Positions 24,201 to 38,500 of a stretch of 64,000 bases of DNA are shown here, piece after piece. Position numbers and translations under genes: made by a program. The notes beneath the pieces are model-generated. The model did not search any database. It worked only from the letters and a program-made list of their open reading frames with translations, and was not told the origin of the DNA. Position 1 is the first letter of the stretch; every line of letters begins with the position of its first letter. This DNA comes from Aquila chrysaetos chrysaetos (Eukaryota; Chordata; Aves; Accipitriformes; Accipitridae): contig NC_044011.1 in assembly GCF_900496995.4 (NCBI RefSeq), positions 10,820,041 to 10,884,040 on the forward strand, in the 5' to 3' direction.

Positions 24201-27200
24201 ATTAGAAAACTAGGATGTAGTGTACAATTAGCTACAATCATCCCTATAGAAAAGTCGCATTCTCTTTTCTAGGAGATACGTGTTGATGTTGCAGGTTAGC
24301 ATGGTGCATGTGATTTAACAAAACTACATGTTTCTATTAACGTATGCAAAACCGATGTTGCTTCCCTCCTATCATAACAAAACCTCATATTTTAAGGGTA
24401 AAAAAAGCTGACAAGTTTTTACATAAAGAATGGGTCTGCTTCAGTCTCACCTGGAGGGCACCGATCACCTCCTGTATACTGCAAGATGACTGTTTCATCC
24501 TGGTGGCTATAGTCCATTTTCATTTCCTTTATGTTTCCAAAAGATGACACACCACTTTCAGATATCAGACACACTGCCCCATCTTTGCATTTTCCCTGGG
24601 GCAAGTCTGCTGCCTTACTGCACACACCAACATGGTAACTGTTGGATCCAGAAAATACCTGTGTGGACATCCAGAAGCATCACAAACAAGGCTGCCTCAG
24701 AGCTTAGAGTCAATACTTACAAAGAACCACATGAGTGCTTTATAAACCAAGTCTCATGCAGTACTTGCATAATGCAGGAGGAAAATAAGAGAACTAATTC
24801 TGCACGTCTGGCCTTCCTTAATATGGCAAAATTGCAGATAAAGTACACTCATAGGACCAAGGTTATAGTCTGTTCAGCAGACTTGTTTTCATGTTCAGGA
24901 TTCTGCCACAGGTAAAGATTTCTCCTGCCATTCCCAAACAGTATATCCATGAATTTCCCTCTCAAAAACATTAGGTTTTTAATGTTATTCCCTCTAATAT
25001 TATTCCCTCTGTCAGAGGCCAAACAAATATCAACACTGACCACAGCTGCAGTACATGCTTCAGTCTTGTCTCGCACCCCAGGATGCTTAAAAGAAACCTC
25101 TGCTTCAGTTTTAAAATGTTGATAGCAATAAGCAATTAAAAAAAAAAAAATAAAAAAAAAAAATCACACCACCAGAAGGCATTACCTCGAATGATCTTCC
25201 AGAAAGGCTCGTCAGGTTAAAAGTATAGTGTAGCTGTTCATCAGTCACAGAGCATCCTAAAGTTTTAACTTTATCAGGACACACAACCGGAGTTTCCCAC
25301 TCAAACACAAAACTGCAGTCAAGTTTCCTTATCATCTTTGGCTTGCCCTGTTACCAAAGAACACAGCAAGATACATTAGGTTTAATTTTTGGAGAGTGTG
25401 TTGTTCTTTCTGCATTCCCCCCCACCTCAACAGTGAGCCTCAGTTATTACCAAGGCTAGACTTTATGGGCTGTAGGACACACATCATGCCTTCATATTAA
25501 AACCAGTACCAAAAAAGCTACAAGTGAAGTATGTTCTACCTAGCTCCAGAACACAGTCAAAGCAGTAATTGAAGTATACAAGCTTTCCTATTAACTAGGG
25601 TCAAGATTTCGATGTTCAGCTTAGTTGCAAGCAGCAACAAAAGTGTGAGAGTGCTGTATTTCTCCACAGTAGAGAACATTAAGAAAGTTCACTGAGTTAA
25701 GGTTTAGAAAGAATGCTGCTTCCTTTGTCATATTTTAAATAAAAATATGAGTATGGCCTGTATAATATTCAGAGCTGCCCAGAGTTTCAGCTCATGCCCC
25801 ATGTTGATGGAAAAAGGTTCCACTGAGCATCTTCAACAAGCTCTAGTTTGTCAAACATCATACTTAAGTGTTTCTCTACAGTTTGTTAAAGCATCCAAAA
25901 AATTCAAGAAGTGTTAGATTCACACCACCATACAACCTCAATTTAGTGTTCATGTGTCAACACAAAATAAAAACGTAAGTATCTAAATGCAAATTTTTAA
26001 AGCTGTGTATGATTATGGAAAGGTTTACAACACAGGGGAAACATTTCACTGTAATAGCTTTACAAACAGTTACACTGGTTCTTGTGTTAGCTTGTGGTAC
26101 AAGTACAAGCTTCTGGACCTAGACAAGGTGCAATACAGCATTAAGTTTAACGCCAGCAATAAGTTATCGCTACATTACTTCAGTGGAATCTGATCCTTGA
26201 AACCATCAGAACCTGCTGCTCTCAAGCTTAAAGTTCATGCACTCTATGAAATTTTACCTGGTTAAGAATACAAATATTAAGTATATTCCTTGTTGAAACA
26301 AGTCCATCCTTACAAGCTAGAAACAAATCCTTGATTTAGTTTTAAACAAAGCTAACACTGGTTACTATCCACTTCTCATTGCATTCCAATATCAACATAA
26401 GTTTAATAGATGTCTTACCAGACTAGTTCCTTGGCTGCAGTGAAATACAATAAGAGAAGTATAGTTCAATTTGTTGTTTATCTGACAAGGAGTAGTGCTG
26501 TTGTAAGTGATGTAAACTTCATTTACTGCCTCATTTAACCTGGGAGGTTCAGTAACACGACCAATATCCTACACAAGCAAAAATATGTATTAAGAGACAT
26601 ATGGGACACACCTAGATTTCAGATCAGCCCAGAGATCCAGATTCATCTGTTTGGTTTACATGGGAACTCAACTATTGCACTTTTGAAAACTGCATTCTAT
26701 ACTCAAAGAATAGTTGTTATACTTCAATCCTAACAAAACACAAGTTGAGCAGCTCAAAACACTCTTTGAGTAAGCTTGACAAAAGCCAGGGAGGTTCTGC
26801 ATCTTACAGGTAGACTATTCTTTAAATCATTGTGCCAAAATACCAACACATCACCTAAAAATAGCGTAGTATTAACAATGGAGTGAGGTCCCTAGATCAA
26901 CATGGAAGATCATGGAAAACAATCTCAACTTTTTATGTTCATCTTCTACAGCTCACAGACAAGACCTCAAAAGGTAGGAGCCTCCAACTCTCAAGGTATT
27001 AACACAGACAAGTTAACCAACATTCTGTCACAGGCTTGCTATTCATGCAGCTGTCAAGTTCTTTCATGAAAGTACTAAATGCATTTTGGAGCATGCTAGG
27101 ACATATCCTGCTTCATATTGCAACAGGCTATCATGCGATCAAGCATGCTATTTCTATGCCACAGAATGGCAGACTAAGGCATCCTGCTTCCCAGTCTCCG

Positions 27201-29460
27201 TATTTGGCACGCAGCACTACACGAAAAAATTCTCTGTAGTAATTTTTCATATTTGTCATGGTATGGAATCTTCTGACACCCAAAAAAATCACTGGGGTTC
27301 AGTGTAGGAAAATACTTCTTTGTAGGGAAAAAGGGATGAAAGGGAGTTTTGCAGGGTAGATTTTAGTTTTGTATACCATTTCTTTAACCCATTGTCAAGC
27401 CTCTGGTGCAAACCAAGTCTCTAGGCAGGGATACCAATTTAAACTAGCAGGGAAAAGCAAGTTTCAGTGATTCCAGGCACAGTACTTACTATTGGTGATT
27501 CATTAACAGGAACCATGCAAACAGCTGCTCCAGGTGGGCAATTGACATCTTTGATAGGATTGAGAGGCTCACAAATGTTGATGTAGAAGTCTGGAGAAAC
27601 ATCTGTTATATCTTCATCCACAAACGCCTCGTAATACCCAGTGCGATGGATCAGAGGAGACAGGTCGATAACGGAACTGCCGTTCAATACTGAGCACTTC
27701 ACCTAAAAAAAAGTACATTTTATTGCTCTTACTCTTTTATTACTTGCTTTGATTTATTGACAAACATCCTGTCCTTTGTAGGGCCGGAAGTGTGGCTACA
27801 TTTAAATGTTTCAAACTTAAGTAAAGTGGCATTTGTTAAGCACCTAAAAGCTGCATATGAAAAACCTCAATCATTTAAACATTCTTATGGAATAGAATCC
27901 ATATCAGAACAATACCAAGATGTAAAGCTCTGGCATGCATACTCCAGCATACATAATCAATGTGTCTTCAAAAGATCAGCAGATCCTACAGTCCTTTCCT
28001 CTCCCCATCTCCCACAGATCATTCGACCAACTCCGATAAACAAGCTTGGTTATAACAATGTAAAGTTATTGTATTGCAAGTTGATGGCTTGAGCACTGTG
28101 TTTCCTCAGAACCTAATTTCATGCATTCTTAAAGCACATAAGCTTACTGACAGCCTACCTGGAATCTGGGAAGTCTATTGTTTAGATATTAGATAAGGAG
28201 CAGCTAACAAAATTACCATTTAATTTCAGGACAAATAATCATCACTGCTACCTAGCTATCACCACACTGAAATAGCAAGGGTCACTGTGGATAGATACCC
28301 TGTGAAAAGTGATCAGAAATGCACAAATGAGGCTAGAAAACCATGTTTTTAGGGGCTGTTGATTTGTATTGCAGTATGGTACATACTACTGAAGAAGAAA
28401 CCAGAGCTATGTGTAGCAGAAATCTTAGAAAAGAAGGAGGGGACATGTGACAGTTCCTGTCAGGGGAAAGGAGAACTGGAAAATGTTTTTTTCTAAATGG
28501 AAGCGAGAGCTATGGTAGTATTAAGACAGTGATGAGGAGGAAAAACAACTTGTCACAGAGAATGATGGTCACACTAGAAGTAATCAAGGCAGCGAAAAGA
28601 ATGATTAGGCAGATTCACAAAAGGTAATGTTCAGGTGTTAAGAAAAGATGTGAATTCACTCTATAGCTCATTTAGCTTTCTATTCCTATTGCTGGCTTTT
28701 ACTCTGTGCACCCACTACTGGTCACAATTTAACTGGCTAAAATTAACTAAAGTCAGACTTGCTCAAAGTATTGTCCGGAACACCAGTTCATCTAGAGTTG
28801 ACCAAATCACATTATTACAGTATGTGTTATACAGCAGAGGCAGATCCTAAATTCATGCTATCAGTTTTTGCACTGAGCAAACTGATCATACATTTGCCTA
28901 GCCTCTAGTCACTTGCTTAGAAACAAAGACTATCCCCATGCACAGAGATGCTGCTGTCCTGAATTCAACCTAAGCTCTGTTGGCCTGTTGTGTTGGAGGA
29001 TCTTCACCATCAATTCCCAAGATGATGACTTATGGCTTCCATTTGAGCTGTACAGAAAAGCAGCCAAGTAGGTACCACAGAGGGGTTATTCTGAAGTGTT
29101 AAAGTTTTAACTTGGCTCACAATGCAGACCAGAAGTTTGCCAAGTATTTTTCATCACTGCTGAAAAAGTCAGTAAGAAAAGTATTTGAGGACTTCTATAT
29201 GAACTTGGGTTCTGTACTACAGGAAGACACCCTTCCCTCAAGGAATTTAAAACATACACTACTACTATGCCTAACACCCTGTGCTGGTTTTGGCTGGGAT
29301 AGAGTTAATTTTCTTCATAGTGGCTAGTATTGGGCTATGTTTTGGATTTGTGCTGAAATCAGTGCTGGTAACACAAGGATGTTTTCGTTCTTGCTGAGCA
29401 GTGCTCACACAGAGCCAAGGGCTTTTCTGCTTCTCACCCCCCCCCACCAGGGAGTGGGCT

Positions 29461-29500
<40 letters not shown>

Positions 29501-32500
29501 ACGAGCTGGGAGGGGACACAGCTGGGACAGCTGACCCCAACTGACCCAAGGGATAGTCCAGACCATATGGCATCATGCTCAGCATGTAAAGCTGGGGGAA
29601 GAAGAAGGAAGGGGGGGACATTTGGGGTGATGGCGTTTGTCTTCCCAAGTCATCATTATGCATGATGGAGCCCTGCTTTCCTGGAGATGGCTGAACACCT
29701 GCCTGCCCATGGGAAGCAGGGAATGAATTCCTTGTTCTGCTTTGCTTCTGTGCGACATTTGCTTTACCTATTAAACTGTCCTTATCTCAGCCCATGAGTT
29801 TTCTCACTTTTCTGATTCTCGCCCCCATCCCACTGTGGGGAGAGTGAGCAAGCAGCTCAGTGGGGCTGAGCTGCCAGCTGGGGTTAAACCGCAACACCCC
29901 CGCTGAAATTTAGTCCTACAAGTGTTTTCTGTAGAAGTAATTCTTACCTCTTCCTCACAAGCCAAAGAAGTATGCCAAGAGAAGTAACTAGTGCATGTCT
30001 GCTCGTCAAAAGACAGAAAAACAGGCCAGCTGTCATCTCCAGCATCAGACTTGCATACAAAGCTAAAATAACTTTTATGTTTCAGGTCAGGGTCTGTGGG
30101 GCAAGGATCTCCATCTTCATAGACAAGCTTTAATACTTGATCTTCATAAGTTAAAGTTTTACTCAGTTTTCCAGCATTAATTGGTTTTGGACCACCAGTG
30201 ATGCAGACAGCTAAAGTAAAAAAGAAAAATTAACAAACCAGATCAAGTCTGATGTAATTGCCCTTCAAAATTGTGCTTTACAACATGAACAGCAGGAAAC
30301 TTAATATTTTAGTCTCACTTTAATTTTCCTATGAAAGATAGGCTTTTTCACACCATCCGGAGTTGCCATTAAACTGAGCTGAACTGCAGTGAAACAAAGA
30401 CCAAATATTGTCTTTAATACTTCATTAACCAGCAGAATGTACTGCATCTATACACATTTAAGCAATCACAAAGCACGGTGTTTGGTTACCACTTCTCTGA
30501 AAACCAAGAGATTAACGCAAAATGTCAGCCAGATTATATATAATTTTATTAAGATGCCTCTTAAGTACCAAATCAATCCAGTATTTTCTTCTAACTACAC
30601 AAAAATAATTTTTAATTCACAAGCGATACTCCTATTTTAGTATTTAAGATGCTTAAATATCATCTCATATTCAGTTTGACAGAAGAGCTAGCAATTCAGC
30701 CTGCTGGTAAGCAGCTTAAAATACAAGGTAACTTCTACTGATGTTTCAGAAGCATCCAAAACAGAACAGAAAGCTAGAAACAGGATTGGCAAGGGTTTGA
30801 AGTGCAGAGCAAAGGCTCAGTGCAGATGCATTACAGCAATACATCACCACAGAGCAATTTTTGTGCTCAGCTCACTCTCGCTGGAAGCTTGCAACTTCTT
30901 CCTTTTCACAACAGTCAAGAGGTGCAGTAGAAGCATCTACACTCCTGCCCTCATGTCCAAAAGAATACCCACCCATTCGGACCTAGAGGGATTGGACTGG
31001 AAGTGAGCCCATGTAAGTTTAGGAATGGAGTTTGATAGGAATACGTCACTTCATTTCCTAGAACAGTTTTAGGATCTTTTTCCAGCCAATTCAGTCACAC
31101 AGCTGTGCTCTTCACTCTTTCCACATTTGCAGTAAAACCTGCCCCTCGCGTTTTATTGTAAACTTGAGCATAAGTTATTTCCTTTGGGTATTCTATAGTC
31201 CGCAATTACAATATCAGAGGGGATAAAATGCTTACCAGCTCCATTAGCACATGAACTTTTAGCTTCAGCGCAAACGTTCAACTCAATTTTTCTGTTGTGT
31301 GAATCACTGATGGTATAGCCAGACTCTCGCTTTAGCGACGTCAAATCGAAGAGGTGGCCTGTAGGCAGATCAGGGAATAATTTAATTTTTTTTCAGATTC
31401 AAAATCGAGACATTTCTTTCTACTACAAGCTTTCAGTAACTTAATGTAGTAGGAAGGTCAACCAGCCTCTACTTGCCTGCTAGCTTAGAAAGGCAAACAG
31501 TTACTAATTCATATTAATAATTAGAGGTAAAACTAGTTGCAGAACTATACACTGTTTATGTTCCAAGGGACATTGCAGTAGCTTACAAGATATTTCTACC
31601 CACCAATAAACTTGTTAGTCACTATCCAGAGGATGCGTCAGACTGCCCTTTTCTAATGAAGTCCCTCAAGAACACAAAGACAGTAGTGCCACTTCCAGCA
31701 GCCTCTTCCACATACAAAATCCTGAGGCCTTGTCCTTACCTGTTGCAGGATTGGTTACCCGGCAGTCATTTTGCACATTGCTTTTAAGAGGACACGCAGC
31801 AGCAGTGAACCATAAGAAGGTATATTCACAATCTTCAATGGCCGTTATAAGTTCTGGCTTTGATTCCTAAACATGAAACAGTGGAGAGAGCGACATCTCT
31901 ACAGAGTGATACTGTAAGATTTCATGCCACAGGGTTATCTCTGAAGCCTGTAGCTTAGCTCAATTTGAGTGCCAGTTCTAAGACTTAACAGACCATCATG
32001 GTCCAATGAATAAACGCAAGGATAGAGTATTTAACTGTGACTATTTCAAATACACAACAGTACATTATCAGGAGCAATAAAACTGATGAGAGGAGAGCTA
32101 AAGGCAGCCTAGCTGGGCAACAGAAAATGCAGAAGGTGAGGGTAAGACATCTCACCAAATAGAAGAGTACTTGTGGCAAGGCATACAGATGTGCAAGAGT
32201 TAAGAACTACACAGCCAATAGCATTATTTCCTACTTGAGAGACTTCCCAACCTGCAATACATTCACCTTCAAGACGCAAACAGACAATGTGAAGCTACTA
32301 CAGATGACAAAATCTGTGCTAGCAAAGTGTACAAAAAGATCACTTAAAAACTGCTCAGCATCTAAAGTTCAAGTACTTATAAGCCAGTCTGCTTACAAGA
32401 CTGGCTTCCATCCAACTACAGACAATTAGGGAATGGATAAGAACTGCCCACCATACTCCCTACACATACAGTGGTATGAACAACTCATGAAAACATAAAA

Positions 32501-35500
32501 CCCCGCCAGAAGGGGCTCACTTACAATTTTGCTCTCATCACACTTGAGGCGCAATATTGTTGTTTTCTTGCGAATTTTATCTGGACACTGCTCCCCATTA
32601 ATATATTTCAGAATAGAAATACCGTTTTCCCACCGTGGGCCATCAGCCACTTCCCCAAGACTTGTACATTTTGCACCCTCCATGAGGGAAGCAGCAGCAT
32701 CAGAAGGACAGGAACCTATACAGATGAACAAAAACTGCGTTATTACTCCAAATGTTATTAAGGCTTACTTGCCTAGAATAAAACTCCACTACTCTACTTT
32801 CAGGTATGTCATGGCTGATCTATCTCCAAGCCACTGTCCAAAACATACTCATTGGGGTGGTTTTTCCCCCAAAAATCACAAGGAGCAGCAACCACCTCAC
32901 TTCACTCAAGGTCATGCAGAGTAAGTGCCAGCCGCTACTGGGGAAGCAGACTACTACACAGAGTGAAAGGCTAGAGTCTGTGACCTGGTCTTCCACAAAA
33001 CATGGAGTCAGTCAGAAGGTGCCACAGAGAAAATTCTGAAGTTAACATCTTGCACCAAAAGATTACTTTAATCTTTAAGAGCTATAGGAGACTTTGGATA
33101 ACAATGGAAGAGCTAGAGTGCTGAAGTTACCAAGAGAAGATAAGAGCTTCTAGTGAATCTCATCTGCCAAGCGGATGACAATAAGGCCCACAATCTACCT
33201 TTCCCTCTGGTGCTGAAATTACACCACTGTCTCCAAATACTTTGCTTTGTGATTTTTTTCACTCTGAACAACAGCCAGCATTACTGGCCTACCACTCGCC
33301 TCCCCTAGCTACAGTGAGAATATGTTTTTATTTTGCTCTTACGTGCAGCACCATATGGTACCAAGGGCTTGCAGACATTAATATAGTATTTCTGTGCAGA
33401 AGCAGATAAAGCAATTGCCTCCCAATTCTCTCTATGCCGGGTCAGAGATGAAAAGTCATAGAAGTTTCCTTCATCATCCCTGTAAGAAACACAAAGGATT
33501 CAAATTAAGAGGCATTTAAAAAAAAAAAAAAATCAAGTAATTCTAAGTTACAATTCTTAAGTTACTACAATAACTTTTAACCTAATAACTCCATAAGCAG
33601 AGTATCATGCTGGAAAAGAAATCTGCACCAGACTCATCACTCCCTACAAACCTCAAATTCAGTACAGAGATATATCACTGCACCAGCCATCCCCGCAGTA
33701 ACTGTCCACATGCACACAGCCCTCAGCCAATGCAAGACTAATTCTAACTTTTCATTGAAGAATGCAGGCTTTCAGTGCATGGCAAGCACAAATGCACAGT
33801 TACAGTGGATCATTTTTACCTTAGGGTAGAAACTTATCATGATGCCAGATGTTAAAACTCTGGGCCAATTACTAGCCACATCTGACCCCACTTACCAAAT
33901 TTTAATCAGCTAATACTTGGTTGTGACAGAAATAGATTATATTTTTCCTGGAACTTTGTTTGGTGGAAGTTCCAGTTGTATTTTTGCTTGAATTAGCTGT
34001 AGTTAAATAATAACTAGACACTTGTAACAACCTAACATACTCAGAGTTCAATCATCAATAACTGCGTACCCAACGGTTTACTTTGATACTAAGCTTATTC
34101 CCCAGAAGAGGCTCAAAAGGAAGTATTTTTCTTCGGTGAAATTAGTGAAATTAGTTTTAGGAAGTACAAATTGCAGAAGTTACTTAAAATACACTGTGGC
34201 ATTGAATGCCACATTGGCTGGTAACTGATTAAGTCAAAACACAATAGCTAAAGTGGCAGTATTGCACTGAGTTGCAGTAAGGCTGTATTTGTTTCTGTCA
34301 TCATACAGCTCCATTTCAAGTTTGAGGAAACAACTTACTTGTAGGAGCACTCAGTAGATTTAACAGGTGGGCAAGCATACTGAGTATGCCATTCAAACAT
34401 GTAGGTGCAATCTGGAGTCTCCTTCAAAAATACAGGCTGAAAGAACAAAATACAAAGGGAATTTATTTTCTCATCTAGACACACCAAAGCTACCAAAACA
34501 TCTCAGTCTTGCTTCAAGAAGATCCAAGAACCTGTTATTTACATATTATCTCAGAGCCACACTATGCCTCTGAAAAGCATGACTTCTCCCAAACCTGAGT
34601 TTATCCACTTGCACACTTCTGATAAAAGGGCAGCCATTAGGTGCTTCTGCCTCTTCCATGAAATAAAGGGAAGAGCAAAATTAACTTTAGGCACCATTGT
34701 TTAAAAACAGGAAGGAAAGCACAAGTGCAGAGAGAGATACTAAAAGCAAGTAACCAGCTTATTTTGGTGTGGCCATGTAATACCTGCTTTCCTGCAGATT
34801 CATTCTCCTACCTTTTATTTCTTACAAAGAAACTGCCATTATTTCTGGGAGAACATCCCTTCCCAACATCTCCAAAAGCTTTGCTAATGGCAGGCATCCC
34901 TTAAAAGGAACAACATGCCCTGACTTTCCTGGGCATGACAAAGGTACCTTCCTTAAATAGGAAATCCAAAACATTCCTCATCTTTTATTCCCTCACAGGA
35001 CCTTTCAATCTCCTGCCTAATCTGTAAATGATTAGGCAGTCCCTGAAGGAAGCTAGTTCATGTTCTTCACCTTACCATCCCACACATTAAGAGGGCAATT
35101 CTGGGAGACAGTACGTCAGGAAGCATATGTTTTGAAACTAACCTCAGATGTAGTCTTGTCACAATAGAATAATATGGCAGTTGATCTTTCATATATTTTA
35201 TGACATTTTTCTCCACTGGTGTAATTAATCATTATTAAACCATTTTTGAAAGTCAGCTTTTCTGTAAGCAAGCCTAGAAGCAAAGAGTTGAGAAAAGTAA
35301 GCACCTAGTCCAGTGAATACACGACTGCAGTAATGCCTCTGGCAACTGGGTTACATAGACAGCAATAACATGCATAATAAAGTACTGATAGAAAGACCTC
35401 AACCTTCCTCTAAAACTTGTGACCTAGTTATTGAATGAGTACTACTCCAGTACAGTAAGGTTGAGCTCATTCCTAATTGTGTGTCAAGATAACTAAATAC

Positions 35501-38500
35501 ATGACATTTTAGTTGCACATCAAGCAAAAGAGGTAGGGTGCTTTATCTCATAAGATGTACAAGATTAGCAAGAACCCCTCTTGTATCACTGTCCTGGTTT
35601 CAGCTGGGATAGAGTTAACTGTCCTTCTAGTAGCTATGTTTTAGTTGCTAGGTACAGTGCTATGTTTTGAGTTCAGTATGAGAAGAATGTTGATAACACT
35701 GATGTTTTCAGTTGTTGCTAAGTAGCGTTTAGACTAAAGTCAAGGATTTTTCAGCTTCTCATGCCCAGCCAGCGAGAAAGCTGGAGGGGCACAAGAAGTT
35801 GGCACAGGACACAGCCAGGGCACCTGACGCAAACTGGCCAAAGCGGTATTCCATACCGTGTGACATCCCATCTAGTATAGAAACTGGGGGGAGTGGGGGC
35901 GGGTGATCGCCGCTCGGGGACTAGCTGGGTGTTGATCGGCGGGTCGTGAGCAATTGCATTGTGCATCATTTGTACATTCCAATCCTTTCATTATTGCTGT
36001 TGTCATTTCATTAGTGTTATCATTATCATTATTAGTTTCTTCTTTTCTGTTCTATTAAACTGTTCTTATCTCAACCCACAAGTTTTACTTCTTTTCCCGA
36101 TTCTCTCCCCCAACCCACTGGGTGAGGGGGAGTGAGTGAGCAGCTGCATGGTGCTTAGTTGCTGGCTGGGGTTAAACCACGACAATCACACAGTAGCTTC
36201 AATTACACCCTGGTTAATCTTCCCATTCTCTAAGTTCCTTCCAATCAAGTGCTATACCTGCTACTTTTCTGAAAGTATTGTCCGTCTTCTTTACTTGGCA
36301 TGATGACACAGTGTGAGCCTCTGGTTTGCAAGGTTCTGTTATTTCTCCACAAACTCTGAAGTAGTAGTCATATTCATCTGTACTCACTTTTATGTCTTTA
36401 TTGGAAAGTGGCTTCAGGTTATAAACATGACCATACCTCGGATCTTTCACCTGGCAATCCTCTCCTTTAGAGAAAAGTTCAGAATTTAAAATATAATTTA
36501 ATATCTATGAGCCATGCCAAATACACTTAGGACAATTAAGGCTTACTGGCACAAGTAAGACCACAAAAATGAGTACCTGGCACTTTAGGGTAGTGACACT
36601 GAAGGACCATTTTAGTCCAGCTAAGCAGGTCGTTTCAGGAAGTCACCAATATCTAGAACTATGAGACGAAGCGACAAATGGAACATTTCTTTTATAACTA
36701 CCACTAAAGCAAGATGCAAAGTCACACTGTGGTTGAAAAACTACCTCAAAGTGGCCTCACAGGTTCTTCCTTCAGCCACGCTGAAGGTTAAGTACAGAAC
36801 CAGAGACACCAAGTCCAGCACTTGCTTAATTATCTGGAAAGAACAGTGAGGTTACAAGGCCGAAGCAAAAGTTGTCCTAGATGTTAGTCTTGCATCTTCT
36901 TTTAACAGCTATAAAATTTGCCGAGTTAGGAAATAATTGACCACAGGAAATATTAGCTACAGCTTACGTGTCTACCAAGATGTATACAAAAAAGGTTTGG
37001 GAAAATTCTACTTTCATGAGTCTAATCAGCTGATATACATCAGTAACTTTAAAACTGAGGACTTGATCAGCAGCAAAGTGACCCTTTGCTCAATATTTTG
37101 AAGCTTTTAAAAAAAATCAGGTTGCATCATATGATTATTACGCTTACTTCAGTCATCCAACAAGTTGGTACCAAGTTCAAGACAAGACATCAGTTTCCCT
37201 CCCTTCAAAACCACAATTCTTGTCACCAGCATCCTGCAAAGTAATTGTGGGCTACAGAGCAGTAGCTTGTAAGCATTCCTCTTGTGCCGCATGAGATCAC
37301 TGGCAGTTTGAATAATGTCTAGGACTGTTGCAATACATCCTTTACGGGAAGTCTGGATGTTTTATAAGGCATTATCTACAAGTTACAAAACAAAGCCTGC
37401 AAGGGCAGAGAAGAGACCTGCACATTCAACTTCCCATCTAAGAGACAACCGAGTATCAGAACTAGAACGTGTGACTCCTTCTTGCATGTCCTGGAGTCAA
37501 CTGTAAACTCTGATACTTGCCGGCTAGACTGTCCCCCATTGTCAAGGGTCAAGTTTACAGTATAGTTTCCAGTCTTTAATGGGAGACAGGGAATGACTTG
37601 CCAGGCATAGGATCAACCACATTCTCATGAAAACTGATGCTTTAAGATTTACAAGACACTAGCAAGTCTGCCAGTGATTTAACAAGGTAGTACTATGATT
37701 TGTCCAAGACAGCATTATTACTTTATTTTCTTTCCCTAGTTAGGGAAGTACCTTTGCCTGTCATCCTAAATTGTACTTTTAATGTTAGATGTGACTCTTA
37801 ATTGGCTTAAAGCTCAGAAGAGACAACCCTCCACAAGCCAGAAAGATTCACAGGGCATGAAACAAACACAGCTTCACTAAGTATTTACTTCTTGTACAGA
37901 TTTGTTTTGATATTTAAAGTTCAAATAACTACACTTACCTTCTGCTTTGTGAATAGGACATGCTGCCAAGGTTCTCCAAACAAATACAAACTCACAGTCA
38001 CCCTCTTGCTCAAACACCGGCGATCCCTACAGAAAAGAGTCATATGAAAGAGCCTTACTAATGATTACACTGCAAGTCTCAAAACGTACATGCAGAATCC
38101 TTTTGTATTGCAATTGCACAGTCTATGATCTCTATTATCAAATTTCAGTACTCATTTTCAGCAAAGAGCTGCTTTTGGTGGCTCACAGGATTCCACGATA
38201 GAGTTCACTGTTGTGTTCTATGGGCTCAGGAGAGCAGTTGTAAGGAGAGACAAGGGAAAAGCCTGTATACAAGATATTACTTTTTAGAACCAGCCTCTCC
38301 ATTCCAAGAGGAATTAACATTGTCTATTTTGTTATAGTAAGTCCAAGCTCCAAAATCCTCATTAATAGCAACTGTCACAGAAAATTACCATTGTTTGATC
38401 GCACTGGAAGATTATACGTGTAGAATAACGTTGCTTATCTTTGCATGTGTCACCATTCAAGTAAATAATGCTTAATGACCCATCAGTAGCAGCCTGTGGG

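Noticed and set aside
24975-25012. Short repeat of TATTCCCTCT
   Set aside because: Two imperfect copies only, in an intron. Not an array and no regulatory meaning can be supported.
29271-29663. 130-codon open frame with a proline run across the LTR
   Set aside because: The proline run is only the G36 tract read on the other strand. The region is non-coding LTR.
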